Part shown: positions 18,234-27,989 of the stretch, in pieces
Numbering within the stretch: the first letter of the stretch is position 1
How the letters are laid out: each line of letters begins with the position of its first letter
DNA from: Candidatus Peregrinibacteria bacterium
Lineage (GTDB): Bacteria; Patescibacteriota; Gracilibacteria; UBA1369; PNNO01
Assembly: GCA_016928915.1 (NCBI GenBank)
Contig: JAFGJT010000017.1
Span: 62,001-126,000 of the forward strand
Length of the DNA: 64,000 nt
Reading direction: 5' to 3'
Program-made: the position numbers and the translations under genes
Notes under the pieces: generated by a model
Database searches by the model: none
The model's input: the letters and a program-made list of their open reading frames with translations, nothing else
Told to the model about the DNA's origin: nothing

Positions 18234-20060
18234 ATGACAAACAAGTTAGACCGATGGATTGAGGAAAAGCTTCAAGATACGGCATCCCCAAAACACATCA
18301 TCACGCCTTCAAAAAGCGTGAAAAATATGCCGTATCGCAAAAAAAACCACCATAACAACCGGCACAACCGCAATTTCAGACCACAACGTCAAAACGAAGG
18401 GGTTAAAATTATTCCTTTCGGCGGTTTGGATGAAGTTGGGAAGAATATGATGGCCATAGAATACCGTGGCGATATTATTATTATCGATATGGGTTTTCAG
18501 TTTCCCGAAGAGGATATGCTGGGCATTGATTATGTAATCCCTGATATCAGTTATCTGGAAAAAAATATTCATAAAATAAGAGGGGTAATAATTACGCACG
18601 GGCATCTTGACCACACGGGAGCAATACCATATATACTGCCAAGGCTAAATTTTCCAAAACTTTATGCCACTAAACTGACCATGGGTCTGATTCAAAAAAG
18701 AATTGAGGAGTTTGGTATACAAAAGGATACGATTATGAGGGTTGTCAACCCTGACGACACTCTTAAACTTGGCGCTTTTACATGCAGTTTCTTTCGTGTC
18801 AACCATAGCATCCCCGACGGCGTTGGCGTCATAGTAGACACACCCCATGGAACAATTGTCCACTCCGGTGATTTCAAGTTCGATCCAACCCCGGCTGACC
18901 AAAAGCAGGCTGATTATGACAGGATTGCCGATCTTGGGCATAAGAAAAAGGCAACAATTTTATTTTCAGATTCAACAAACGCCCTAAAACCTGGAAGAAC
19001 CATGTCCGAAAAAACAATCGGAGAAACGCTGGATAAAATAATCGGGCTAACACCCGGACGTATAATAATCGCTTCTTTTTCTTCATTAATTGGACGAATT
19101 CAACAGATACTGGCATCCGCGGAAAAATGGAAAAGAAAAGTTTTCGTTAGCGGCAGAAGTCTTGTTGATAATATGGCAATTGCCGAAAAACTGGGGTATT
19201 TAAAGATTAAACCCGGTTTAATTCATGATATAAGGCATGCTGAAAAATCTCCCCCCAAAGACGCGCTTATCCTGACAACAGGAAGCCAGGGTGAATCGGT
19301 TTCAGCATTAACCCGTATTTCACTAAACGATCATAAAGATATTAAAATCCGCAAAGGGGATACGGTAATAATTTCCGCAACTCCCATTGTGGGCAACGAA
19401 AGAGCTATTTTCACGGTTATAGACAATCTTTCAAAGCTGGGGGCAAAGGTAATTTACAATAAAATAATGGATGTTCATACATCGGGACATGGTTATCAGG
19501 AAGACCTTAAAATGATGCTTGATTTTGTAAGGCCGGGTTATTTTGCGCCCATACACGGACAGTATCATATGAGGGCCGCGCACGCTGATCTGGCTCTTGA
19601 GGTTGGTGTTGACCCGCGAAACATATTCATGATCAATAACGGAGATATTCTTGAGATGAGGCAGGGCAGAGTTACTGTTGCAAAAGAAAAAGTTGAAACA
19701 AATTATATTCTTGTTGACGGTCTGGGAATGGGAGACATAGGCTCAAGAACAATATTCGAAAGGCAAATACTGGCTGAAAACGGAGTGCTGGTTGTAGGGT
19801 TAAAGATCCATAAAAAAACAAAACAGCTTTTAGGCCCCATACATATTGAAGCTCACGGTTTTGTGTATCTTGATGAATCGGATGAAGTATTAAAGGAACT
19901 TATAAGCCACGCAAAAAAACATTATGAAAAATTGCTGCAGAAGCATCAAAAACCCGGAATCCGCAATATTAAAGATTATATGATTAAGGCTTTGGATAAA
20001 GAAACGCATAAACTGATTGAAAGAAGACCGCTTATCGTGCCGGTGATAACGGAAGTGTAG
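18234..20060 (+). CDS. rnj: ribonuclease J
   Basis: IPFGGLDEVGKNMMAIEY, ITHGHLDHTGAIPYIL, HTSGHGYQEDLKMML, FAPIHGQYHMR. Confidence 0.95.
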   Translation: MTNKLDRWIEEKLQDTASPKHIITPSKSVKNMPYRKKNHHNNRHNRNFRPQRQNEGVKIIPFGGLDEVGKNMMAIEYRGDIIIIDMGFQFPEEDMLGIDYVIPDISYLEKNIHKIRGVIITHGHLDHTGAIPYILPRLNFPKLYATKLTMGLIQKRIEEFGIQKDTIMRVVNPDDTLKLGAFTCSFFRVNHSIPDGVGVIVDTPHGTIVHSGDFKFDPTPADQKQADYDRIADLGHKKKATILFSDSTNALKPGRTMSEKTIGETLDKIIGLTPGRIIIASFSSLIGRIQQILASAEKWKRKVFVSGRSLVDNMAIAEKLGYLKIKPGLIHDIRHAEKSPPKDALILTTGSQGESVSALTRISLNDHKDIKIRKGDTVIISATPIVGNERAIFTVIDNLSKLGAKVIYNKIMDVHTSGHGYQEDLKMMLDFVRPGYFAPIHGQYHMRAAHADLALEVGVDPRNIFMINNGDILEMRQGRVTVAKEKVETNYILVDGLGMGDIGSRTIFERQILAENGVLVVGLKIHKKTKQLLGPIHIEAHGFVYLDESDEVLKELISHAKKHYEKLLQKHQKPGIRNIKDYMIKALDKETHKLIERRPLIVPVITEV

Positions 20061-20080
20061 AAAAATATAATTCTAAAATA

Positions 20081-20137
20081 CGAAACCGCACCCTTTAAAA
20101 TGTAGGGGCGCTCTCGTACCCCCGCTAAGCGGGGGTA
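20081..20137 (-). repeat. tRNA-trailing double-hairpin module (copy behind tRNA-Tyr)
   Basis: minus strand TACCCCCGCTTAGCGGGGGTACGAGAGCGCCCCTACATTTTAAAGGGTGCGGTTTCG. Confidence 0.7.
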
Positions 20138-20224
20138 TGGTGGGCAGGGAGGGAATTGAACCCCCGCAGGCATAAAGCCGCCAGATTTACAGTCTGGTGC
20201 GATTGACCACTCCGCCACCTGCCC
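20138..20224 (-). tRNA. tRNA-Tyr (GTA), CCA encoded
   Basis: type II cloverleaf; anticodon loop CTGTAAA; ...CTGCCCACCA 3' end. Confidence 0.93.
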
Positions 20225-20234
20225 GTATTCATAC

Positions 20235-20310
20235 TGGAGCCACCTGTCGGGATTGAACCGACGACCTGCTGTTTACAAGACAGCCGCTCTACCAACTGAG
20301 CTAAGGTGGC
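20235..20310 (-). tRNA. tRNA-Thr (TGT), CCA encoded
   Basis: GCCACCTTAGCTCAGTTGGTAGAGCGGCTGTCTTGTAAACAGCAGGTCGTCGGTTCAATCCCGACAGGTGGCTCCA. Confidence 0.95.
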
Positions 20311-20396
20311 TTAAAAATTGCAAAATTTGCGTAAGTGATAATATTTGAAATTAATTTTGATGTCAATTTTTTTGTTTTTTTGGGTATAATTAAATT

Positions 20397-21305
20397 ATGA
20401 ATAAAAAAACAGTAGAAAATTTATTAAAAAAATTCCCTGAAACCAAAATCAATATTCCGATTTCGCCTTTAACCGCTTATAAAATCGGAGGACCGGCTGA
20501 TTTTTTTTATGAAGTTGCAAACATTAATGATTTGCCCGAATTAATAGGTTTTTGCTATAAAAACGCTATTAATTACTACATTTTAGGCGGCGGATGTAAT
20601 ACGGTTTTTTCAGATAAAGGATTTAGAGGCATGGTGATTAAAATTACTGCAAATGAAATTGAAATAGAGGGAAACAAAGTCATAGCACAGGCAGGCGCTT
20701 TACTTGGACAAGTGATTTTAAAAGCAAAGGAAAATGGTCTTGGAGGAATAACAAAACTGATAGGACTGCCCGGAACAATCGGTGGAGCGGTTTTTGGCAA
20801 TGCCGGCGCGCAGGGCATTGAAATAAAAGATTTTGTGGAGAAAGTAAAGCTTTTTGATTTAGAAAAGGGTATACATGAAGAAGGGCCAAAGTATTTTGAA
20901 TTTAATTATCGTCACAGTAGATTGAAAGATAAAAAAGAGCTTGTTTTAGAGGTAACCTTGAGTCTGCCACCATTAAACAACGAAGATTTTTCAAGCTCGG
21001 TGCTTAATTTTAGAAACTTAAAACAACCAAAAGGAAAAAGCGCCGGATCGTTTTTTAAAAATCCCGATCCGGCAAACCCTGCGGGCAAATTAATCGACCG
21101 GGCCGGACTTAAAGGAAAAAGAATCGGCGATATTCAAGTATCGGAATTGCACGGCAATTGGCTGATAAACATAGGCAATGGTACGCAAGAAGACCTTATC
21201 AAACTCGCAAAATTTATTAAAAAGGAGGTCAAAAATCGCTTTAATATTGATCTTGAACTTGAAAATATTCTTATTGATGAGTATGGCAGTTTAATTGACA
21301 TATAG
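20397..21305 (+). CDS. murB: UDP-N-acetylmuramate dehydrogenase
   Basis: TAYKIGGPADFFYE, ILGGGCNTVFSDKGF, GLPGTIGGAVFGNAGAQG, KSAGSFFKNP. Confidence 0.95.
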   Translation: MNKKTVENLLKKFPETKINIPISPLTAYKIGGPADFFYEVANINDLPELIGFCYKNAINYYILGGGCNTVFSDKGFRGMVIKITANEIEIEGNKVIAQAGALLGQVILKAKENGLGGITKLIGLPGTIGGAVFGNAGAQGIEIKDFVEKVKLFDLEKGIHEEGPKYFEFNYRHSRLKDKKELVLEVTLSLPPLNNEDFSSSVLNFRNLKQPKGKSAGSFFKNPDPANPAGKLIDRAGLKGKRIGDIQVSELHGNWLINIGNGTQEDLIKLAKFIKKEVKNRFNIDLELENILIDEYGSLIDI

Positions 21306-21361
21306 TATTATTCTATTGCAAGGCTATTGATTTAAAGTCGGTTTTTTGATAAAATATATTA

Positions 21362-21790
21362 ATGAATAAACAATATAACCAAAAACAAATGAAAAAATCA
21401 TCATTAAAGAAAGCTCTATTCCAGGCATTGTTATTCCTTGGAGTAACTTCTCTGCTGCTGCTTGCTTTTGGCAACATAGCCTTTGCGCAGCTTATCCAGC
21501 AGGGCGATGTGCCTTCAAACATTGCTTCTGCCACAGGAGGTGAAGGATCAATTCGTTCTCTTATTCTACGAATTGTTGACTTCTTCCTACTGTTTCTGGG
21601 TTTGATCGCTGTAATCATGATTATTTACGGCGGTATTACTTATGTAACTGCCGGAGGTAAAGAAGAAGCCGTTGGTAAAGCAAAAAAGATAATCATGTAT
21701 GCAATTATTGGTATCGTGATAGTGCTGATTTCATTCGCGCTTGTAAATACCGTTATCCGCGGGGCAGGCCAGGGTACAGAAACAGCTTAA
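21362..21790 (+). CDS. TrbC/VirB2-like small integral membrane pilin-like protein
   Basis: signal/TM plus IVDFFLLFLGLIAVIMIIYGGITYVTAGGKEEAVGKAKKIIMYAIIGIVIVLISFALVNTV. Confidence 0.65.
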   Translation: MNKQYNQKQMKKSSLKKALFQALLFLGVTSLLLLAFGNIAFAQLIQQGDVPSNIASATGGEGSIRSLILRIVDFFLLFLGLIAVIMIIYGGITYVTAGGKEEAVGKAKKIIMYAIIGIVIVLISFALVNTVIRGAGQGTETA

Positions 21791-21814
21791 GAAAACCGTA
21801 AATTAACATTTGAT

Positions 21815-21848
21815 AAAGGGTCTCCATAAATATATGGAGATCCTTTTT
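21815..21848 (+). terminator. Rho-independent terminator
   Basis: GGGTCTCCAT-AAATAT-ATGGAGATCC followed by TTTTT. Confidence 0.85.
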
Positions 21849-21858
21849 AATTTCCATT

Positions 21859-22392
21859 TTACGCAGCCATATCGGGATAAAAGTTCTTTAAAGGCTCTTC
21901 TTGGGCGTGTTTAACAGGTTGTTTAGCCCATTGATTTTTAACAATAACGAGTCCTTTTTTAATTCTAACAATATCTTTAGCCGGTATTATTCTTTCGGGG
22001 GTTTTAAGAAGACCGAAAAAAGACTTATAAACGACAATTTTTATTAAGCCGTAATATGAAACATCAAGATAATAATCATAGATTTTTCCCAAATACTCAC
22101 CTTTTAATGTTTCTACCCGGCTGTGCAAGATCCAGATGTCTTTTTCAATGGTTTCTTTGGCTTTAATATAATCCGAAGGGTCAATAATGTCTTCGGGGTC
22201 GCCGATTACAACAGCCTGTCCGAAAAAGAGTATATCTATGGGAGCTATAATTTTTTTTAAAGAATTGTTTACAACAAAACCTGCGACTTTTCCGTCTTTT
22301 GTGTCTATCAAAGCATCAGTAATGCGTCCTGCTCTGCCAAGACCCTCAATAATTACGGGCAGACCTATGATTTCTGAATATGGCTTTTGCAT
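21859..22392 (-). CDS. PRC-barrel domain protein
   Basis: two PRC-like repeats: LPVIIEGLGRAGRITDALIDTKDGKVAGFVVNN... and TLKGEYLGKIYDYYLDVSYYGLIKIVVYKS. Confidence 0.7.
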   Translation of the reverse strand: MQKPYSEIIGLPVIIEGLGRAGRITDALIDTKDGKVAGFVVNNSLKKIIAPIDILFFGQAVVIGDPEDIIDPSDYIKAKETIEKDIWILHSRVETLKGEYLGKIYDYYLDVSYYGLIKIVVYKSFFGLLKTPERIIPAKDIVRIKKGLVIVKNQWAKQPVKHAQEEPLKNFYPDMAA

Positions 22393-22470
22393 GATTTAAA
22401 TATAGAACAGAATTCCTTTGACTTCAAAATGGAAATTTCATATAGTAATTAAGCTGTTTTTCGAAAATTT

Positions 22471-22547
22471 CGGGGCATAGCGTAGTTGGCTAGCGCGCCT
22501 GCTTTGGGAGCAGGAGGTCGCAGGTTCAAATCCTGCTGCCCCGACCA
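22471..22547 (+). tRNA. tRNA-Pro (TGG), CCA encoded
   Basis: cggggcatagcgtagttggctagcgcgcctgctttgggagcaggaggtcgcaggttcaaatcctgctgccccgacca. Confidence 0.95.
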
Positions 22548-22606
22548 TATAGCCCGCTTAGCGGGGTACTAGAGCGCCCCTGCCTTTTAAAGGGCGCGGT
22601 TTTTGC
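22548..22606 (+). repeat. tRNA-trailing double-hairpin module (copy behind tRNA-Pro)
   Basis: TATAGCCCGCTTAGCGGGGTACTAGAGCGCCCCTGCCTTTTAAAGGGCGCGGTTTTTGC. Confidence 0.75.
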
Positions 22607-22663
22607 ATTAAACAAAACGCTCCCTGCATCAATTGCCGATAGGGCCGCATTCTTTTGCATTGT

Positions 22664-24232
22664 CTAAATATGAATACATGCCTTGATCTTCTTATCCAGA
22701 TGAAGCATTTTTGTAATCTGCTCGGGTGTAATTGCCGCAAGACATGAATCACGTTCGGTTTCCGGGTAGACAATTTTATAATTTTCAGGCATAGAAACAC
22801 TTAAAGCCTCTTTTAATGTTATTTGTTTCGCGGATTCAAAAATTGCCGGCCATGTGTTTTCATCTCCGTATAAAATTATATCAAGACCGTTTGCCTGCAG
22901 CATTTTACCATCTGAAGTGTCTAAAAAGGCCAGATGTAGATCGCCTATTAATTCTTTTGTCTGTGCCCTTGCACATACCTCAATACTGCGATAATTACCT
23001 CTGTCAGTCATCATTTTAATATACCCGTTTTTCATAAATGTAAGATAATTAACCTGATTAAAAGCCCCAAGACATTTAATCCCGTAATACAAATTAAGCG
23101 TTAGAAAAACCATTAAAAGGCTGGGTATTATTCTTTTTTCTTCAAGAGCGCGTTTTATTGAGTCGGGATTTAGTTCAATAAAAACTTCATTATTACTTGA
23201 TACCAGAGCTCCGTCTTTTTTCCATAACTGAACTCTGAAATTTTTATCTTTTGATACACCCCAGAATAAATATGTTCCATAATTATTCTTTTTAGAAAAG
23301 GCGCCTGTAATGCCGTCAAAATATTTTTGTATTAATTCGTCATATGTAGAATCAAACAGTATATGGTTAAGCACACTGTTTGAGTGTAAATGATGCTTAA
23401 TAAGCAGTTCTTTTACAACGCTTTCCTGGTCAATATATATTAAATTTGAAGGTCTTAAATTTGATTTTGAAAAAAACTTATTCCATAAATTATAATTGGT
23501 TTTCGTTATTTGCTCGTTATATGTTTTGCAGTCAAATACATCCTGCCGATTGTATACTTCGTCAATAACCTCGTTTAGTTTATCGGCGACAGAGTGTGTG
23601 ATTTCCTTTTTGTTCAGCTGATCTTTAACAACGAGTTTGATTTTTTCGATTTCTCTTTTTTGATAAGGCCTGAATCCATATACCGAACAGGCATGTGAGT
23701 TGCTTGGCAGAAACGATAATCTGTTTAAGCGCGGAAACCCGTTTGTGTATGATGTGTAGCTCAAGCCGCGCGGAAACATAAAATTATTTAACGATATATT
23801 GGAGCAGGAAAGAACAATTACATTATTTAAATCTGTTTCATAGTTGTTAAAACAGTATAAAGATGCCAGAAGGTTTGCGTTCAATAAGAACGGATTGCAC
23901 ACGGGACCGTGGTGCTCCGCCGTAGATACAAAATAATGTTTTTTAAGCTGTTTTGCGGCTGATTCGGCAATGCCTGCCCCAAGAAGATCGGTTACCATCT
24001 CCTTAAAAACACATAAAAATTCATCCTGCCTGTCTGAAACTATATTTTGCCGGTTTATATCCAGATAGTCTTTTGCGTATTCATAAAGGTTTTTATGCCC
24101 TCTTTCTTCAAATATTTCTTTGAAAATAGGTTTTTTAACAAAAACAGCATCCCGCATTCGCCTAAAAGGCTCCTCTAAACTTTTGGCATTTTCCGGGGCG
24201 CTACTCGGAGGTTCACTACTATCTGGATCCAT
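22664..24232 (-). CDS. uncharacterised 522 aa protein
   Basis: long coherent ORF; no family recognised; motifs STAEHHGPVCNPFLLNANLLASLYCFNN and NVIVLSCSNISLNNFMFPRGLSYT. Confidence 0.7.
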   Translation of the reverse strand: MDPDSSEPPSSAPENAKSLEEPFRRMRDAVFVKKPIFKEIFEERGHKNLYEYAKDYLDINRQNIVSDRQDEFLCVFKEMVTDLLGAGIAESAAKQLKKHYFVSTAEHHGPVCNPFLLNANLLASLYCFNNYETDLNNVIVLSCSNISLNNFMFPRGLSYTSYTNGFPRLNRLSFLPSNSHACSVYGFRPYQKREIEKIKLVVKDQLNKKEITHSVADKLNEVIDEVYNRQDVFDCKTYNEQITKTNYNLWNKFFSKSNLRPSNLIYIDQESVVKELLIKHHLHSNSVLNHILFDSTYDELIQKYFDGITGAFSKKNNYGTYLFWGVSKDKNFRVQLWKKDGALVSSNNEVFIELNPDSIKRALEEKRIIPSLLMVFLTLNLYYGIKCLGAFNQVNYLTFMKNGYIKMMTDRGNYRSIEVCARAQTKELIGDLHLAFLDTSDGKMLQANGLDIILYGDENTWPAIFESAKQITLKEALSVSMPENYKIVYPETERDSCLAAITPEQITKMLHLDKKIKACIHI

Positions 24233-24292
24233 AAAAAAGTTAATTATGTAATCAAATTATATATCGGGAAAGGTCTTGCGTCAAATGGATAA

Positions 24293-25603
24293 TTATTGCA
24301 GAATATCACCTTGCAAATCATAAGGAGATACCTTGGTAATTTTTATTTTTACAAATTCGTTGATATTTAATTTTTTTTTGCTTTTTACATATACCAAACC
24401 GTCTATTTCGGGAGCAAAACGTCCAATTCTTCCAATGTATATTTTTTTATCCGGATTATAATTTTCTATAAGTGCTTCAAATTTTTTCCCGATTAATTTT
24501 TTATTATTAGCAAATGAAATTTTTTGCTGAAGGAGCATAACTTCTTTTCTCCTTTTTCGCTTAATCAACCCCGATATCTGCGGTTTCAAGGAATATGAAG
24601 GAGTGCCTTTTTCTCTTGAATACTCAAAAACTCCCACATGATCAAAATTTATTTTTTCAACAAAGCTTTTTAAACGCTCAAATGCTTTTGTTGATTCTCC
24701 GGGAAAGCCTACTATTAGGCTTGTTCTTAATGTTACACCGGGCAGAGTTTTTTTTATTAAATTTATTTTTTCCAGAGTTTTTTTTGTATCAGCGGGCCTG
24801 TTCATCTTTTTTAAAACATTTGGATCCCCGTGCTGCAGCGGCACATCAAGATATCTTAATATTTTTTTTGATGATGCAATGGTTTTTAGCAATTTTTCAT
24901 CTATTGTCTCTGGATAAATATAAAGAATTCTTATCCAGAATTTTCCTTTGATTTTATCAAGTTTTTTTAATAGTTCATGAAGTTTTTTTTCTTTGTAAAG
25001 ATCAACCCCGTAGCAGCCGCAATCCTGGGCAACTAAAATAAGCTCTTTAATACCGAGATTAATTAAATATTTTGCTTCAGCCAATATATCATCCATATCC
25101 CTGCTTCTGTATTGTCCTTTTAACGACGGGATCAAACAATATGCACATTTATTGTTGCAGCCTTCGGCAATTTTTATATATGCATAGCCGGCGGAAGACA
25201 GAAGCATTTTACCGGCGGGATTTTCAAACATTGCAGGTTCCTTGGAAACGGCGAATATTCTAACATTTTTATTAATATATTTTAGAACCGAGTTTATATT
25301 TAAATAATGAGCGGAACTTACTACACCTCGGACTTGAGGATATTTTTTAAAGATTTCTTTTGTTAATTTTCCTGCAAGACAGCCGAGCAGAACAACCTTT
25401 TTGTTCTTTAGCTTATTTATATTTTCATAAACTTCAGCGCGCGCTTTTTTAAGAAAACCGCAGGTGTTCAAAAGTACAATTTTCGCCTGTTTAACCGGTG
25501 TTATATGAATATTTTGCATTGTTGAACATAGCGCTTCAAGATCAGCCAGATTTTTGGGACATCCTAAAGAAATCAATCCGATTTTTATCCGGGTTTTTTC
25601 CAT
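24293..25603 (-). CDS. rimO: ribosomal protein S12 methylthiotransferase RimO-like radical SAM protein
   Basis: IGLISLGCPKNLADLEALCSTM, IAEGCNNKCAYCLIPSLKGQYRSR, C-terminal TRAM-like region. Confidence 0.92.
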   Translation of the reverse strand: MEKTRIKIGLISLGCPKNLADLEALCSTMQNIHITPVKQAKIVLLNTCGFLKKARAEVYENINKLKNKKVVLLGCLAGKLTKEIFKKYPQVRGVVSSAHYLNINSVLKYINKNVRIFAVSKEPAMFENPAGKMLLSSAGYAYIKIAEGCNNKCAYCLIPSLKGQYRSRDMDDILAEAKYLINLGIKELILVAQDCGCYGVDLYKEKKLHELLKKLDKIKGKFWIRILYIYPETIDEKLLKTIASSKKILRYLDVPLQHGDPNVLKKMNRPADTKKTLEKINLIKKTLPGVTLRTSLIVGFPGESTKAFERLKSFVEKINFDHVGVFEYSREKGTPSYSLKPQISGLIKRKRRKEVMLLQQKISFANNKKLIGKKFEALIENYNPDKKIYIGRIGRFAPEIDGLVYVKSKKKLNINEFVKIKITKVSPYDLQGDILQ

Positions 25604-25604
25604 T

Positions 25605-26138
25605 TTAAATATCTTTATCTAAAAATACTTTGCTGCCGACGGATTTCTGCTGCCCCTGATATTTGCCGCTATAGGGTTTTTGGGCTTTCTGGTCCATTTT
25701 GCAAAAGACAAGCTGGCAAATCCTTCTGCCCGCGGTGAGTTTAATGGGAAGCGAATTTGCATTGTATAATTCCAGCGTGATTCTTCCTTCAAATCCCGGA
25801 TCAACCCAGCCCGCGTTTTGAATAAACAAACCAATCCGTCCAATTGAACTCCTGCCTTCCACAAACGCAGTTAAATCATCCGGAAGTTTTATATATTCCC
25901 GTGTTGTTGCCAGCAGAAAAGAATGCGGGGGTACTGTAATTGATTCACCCTCGATTTCTCTGTAATTTATCTCGCTGTCCAGGGTAATCGAACTCATTTT
26001 TGTGTCTTCAACAAGCAGATAATGAGTGCCGAGGCAGCAGTCCACGGATGCCGGCTGAATTGCGTGCGGAAGAACGGGATCAATAACCAAAGACCCTTCT
26101 TTAAGCATTTTTTTAATAGTTAGATCGGATAATATCAT
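25605..26138 (-). CDS. dcd: dCTP deaminase
   Basis: PASVDCCLGTHYLL, FVEGRSSIGRIGLFIQNAGWVDPGFEGRITLELYN. Confidence 0.93.
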   Translation of the reverse strand: MILSDLTIKKMLKEGSLVIDPVLPHAIQPASVDCCLGTHYLLVEDTKMSSITLDSEINYREIEGESITVPPHSFLLATTREYIKLPDDLTAFVEGRSSIGRIGLFIQNAGWVDPGFEGRITLELYNANSLPIKLTAGRRICQLVFCKMDQKAQKPYSGKYQGQQKSVGSKVFLDKDI

Positions 26139-27310
26139 TCTAAAAGTTTTTGTGTGATTTTTTTTGATAATTCTACTCCGGGCTGATTAAAAGCGTTTAT
26201 TTTGAACAATTCTCCCAAAAACGCAACCGAAGCTTCAAAAAGCATAAACAGCGCGCCCAGATTTTCTTCGTCAACTTTATCAATATTTATAATGATGTTC
26301 GGTCTTTTATAATGTGTCAGAGCCTGTATTGTGCCTTCCTGCTCGGTGTGAAAAAGCTTGTTAAACGACAAATTTTTAATATAATTCGGAATTTTTATTG
26401 TCTCACCAAGATCTTTTACTTTAATGAAAATAAAAAATTTATCATTCGGACCTTCATTGTAAAGCTGGTTTTGCGAATGCTGGTCCGTGACCCCCAGAGC
26501 GTTTACGGGGGTTATTCCAATATTTGCTTTGCCTATACTTTCGGCAAGCAGCTGTTTGTACCATTCCGTAAACTTAATTAAACGCTGTGAATATGGATAA
26601 AGCACGGTTATATTTATTCCCTTTTTATAGAGTAAAAACTGTGAAACTGCAATCTTATACGGAATATTTTTTTCAAAACTCCTGCTTAAAAAATTTTCGC
26701 GCATCTTTTTTGCGCCCAAAATTAAACCGGCGATATTAACGCCCGTTAAAGCGGCCGGTACAAGTCCGACCGGTGTTAATACCGAAAATCTTCCGCCCAC
26801 GTTTTCTGGTATGTAAAATAAGGGAATGTTTTCTTTTGAACCAATATCAAAAATCAGACCCCGACCTTTTTCCGTGATAAAAACAAAGTGATTTGAAGAT
26901 TTTAATTTTTTTTCATCGCATTTTTTTCTAAAATAAAAATACTGTGAAATCGTTTCGGGCGTTTTTCCTGATTTTGAAGCCACAATGAAAAGTGTTCGTT
27001 TGTAAGTAATTATGTCTTCAATGTCTTTAATTAATCCCGGGTCAATATTGTCAAGAACGTGCAGGCGCGGATGTTTTCTTTTATTCGCGGGCAGTTCATT
27101 TGCAAACAAATGCTTTAAGCTCTGGTATATTGTAATAGGTCCCAATGCTGATCCGCCGATTCCAAGCAGAACAATATCATCAAATCTGCCGCGAACGCTT
27201 CGTGCGAATTTCTGAATAGCCGAAATTGTTTTTTCGTCATCAATTACATTATAAAACCCCTGCTTCCTTGCATGAATTTTTTTAAGATAATAAGGGATTT
27301 TCCTTTTCAT
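26135..27310 (-). CDS. pgi: glucose-6-phosphate isomerase
   Basis: VLLGIGGSALGP, VASKSGKTPETISQYF, VGGRFSVLTPVGLVPAALTG, DQHSQNQLYNEGPNDKFFIFI. Confidence 0.9.
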   Translation of the reverse strand: MKRKIPYYLKKIHARKQGFYNVIDDEKTISAIQKFARSVRGRFDDIVLLGIGGSALGPITIYQSLKHLFANELPANKRKHPRLHVLDNIDPGLIKDIEDIITYKRTLFIVASKSGKTPETISQYFYFRKKCDEKKLKSSNHFVFITEKGRGLIFDIGSKENIPLFYIPENVGGRFSVLTPVGLVPAALTGVNIAGLILGAKKMRENFLSRSFEKNIPYKIAVSQFLLYKKGINITVLYPYSQRLIKFTEWYKQLLAESIGKANIGITPVNALGVTDQHSQNQLYNEGPNDKFFIFIKVKDLGETIKIPNYIKNLSFNKLFHTEQEGTIQALTHYKRPNIIINIDKVDEENLGALFMLFEASVAFLGELFKINAFNQPGVELSKKITQKLLE

Positions 27311-27315
27311 TTAAC

Positions 27316-27966
27316 TTATTTTAAATTTTTAACTTTTTCCCAGTCTTTTAAAAACGCTTCAACGCCTTTATCCGTCATGGGATGCTTGATAAGTTTGTCA
27401 AACACTTCCGGGGGTATGGTCGCGATATCGGCTCCCATAAGGGCGCTTTCAATTACATGCCTTGGGTGCCTTACGCTTGCAACTATCACCTTCGTTTTGA
27501 ATTCGTAATTTTTATAGATCGCCATTATTTCGGAAATTAAAGCCATGCCGTCTTCTGAAATATCATCAAGCCTGCCAACAAAAGGGCTAACAAAAGCCGC
27601 GCCGTTTTTTGCCGCAAGAAGCGCTTGTCCTGCTGAAAAAATCAGAGTTACATTGCATCTGATTCCTTCTTCTGAAAGCATTTTTAATGCTTTTAAGCCT
27701 TCTTCTGTCATCGGGAGTTTTATAACGACATTCTTGTGCCATTGTGCATATTTTTTTGCTTCTTCAACCATTTCACCGGCATTAACCGAAACAACCTCGG
27801 CGCTTATCGGTCCGTCTACAACCTCAGCAATTTCTTTTATCCTTTGTTCAAGAGAAACACCCGCTTTGGCAAGCAGACTTGGGTTTGTTGTAACACCGTC
27901 AACCACGCCCCACGCCGCATACTTTTTAATGGATTCAATATCAGCGGTGTCTAAAAAAAATTGCAT
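27316..27966 (-). CDS. tal: transaldolase / fructose-6-phosphate aldolase family
   Basis: [62 protein letters not shown]. Confidence 0.92.
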   Translation of the reverse strand: MQFFLDTADIESIKKYAAWGVVDGVTTNPSLLAKAGVSLEQRIKEIAEVVDGPISAEVVSVNAGEMVEEAKKYAQWHKNVVIKLPMTEEGLKALKMLSEEGIRCNVTLIFSAGQALLAAKNGAAFVSPFVGRLDDISEDGMALISEIMAIYKNYEFKTKVIVASVRHPRHVIESALMGADIATIPPEVFDKLIKHPMTDKGVEAFLKDWEKVKNLK

Positions 27967-27989
27967 AACTAAAGGGTTAATAAAAATTT

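Noticed and set aside
19976-20218. 80-aa ORF MAEWSIAPDCKSGGFMPAGVQFPPC...
   Set aside because: Antisense/overlapping translation of tRNA-Tyr, a common misannotation
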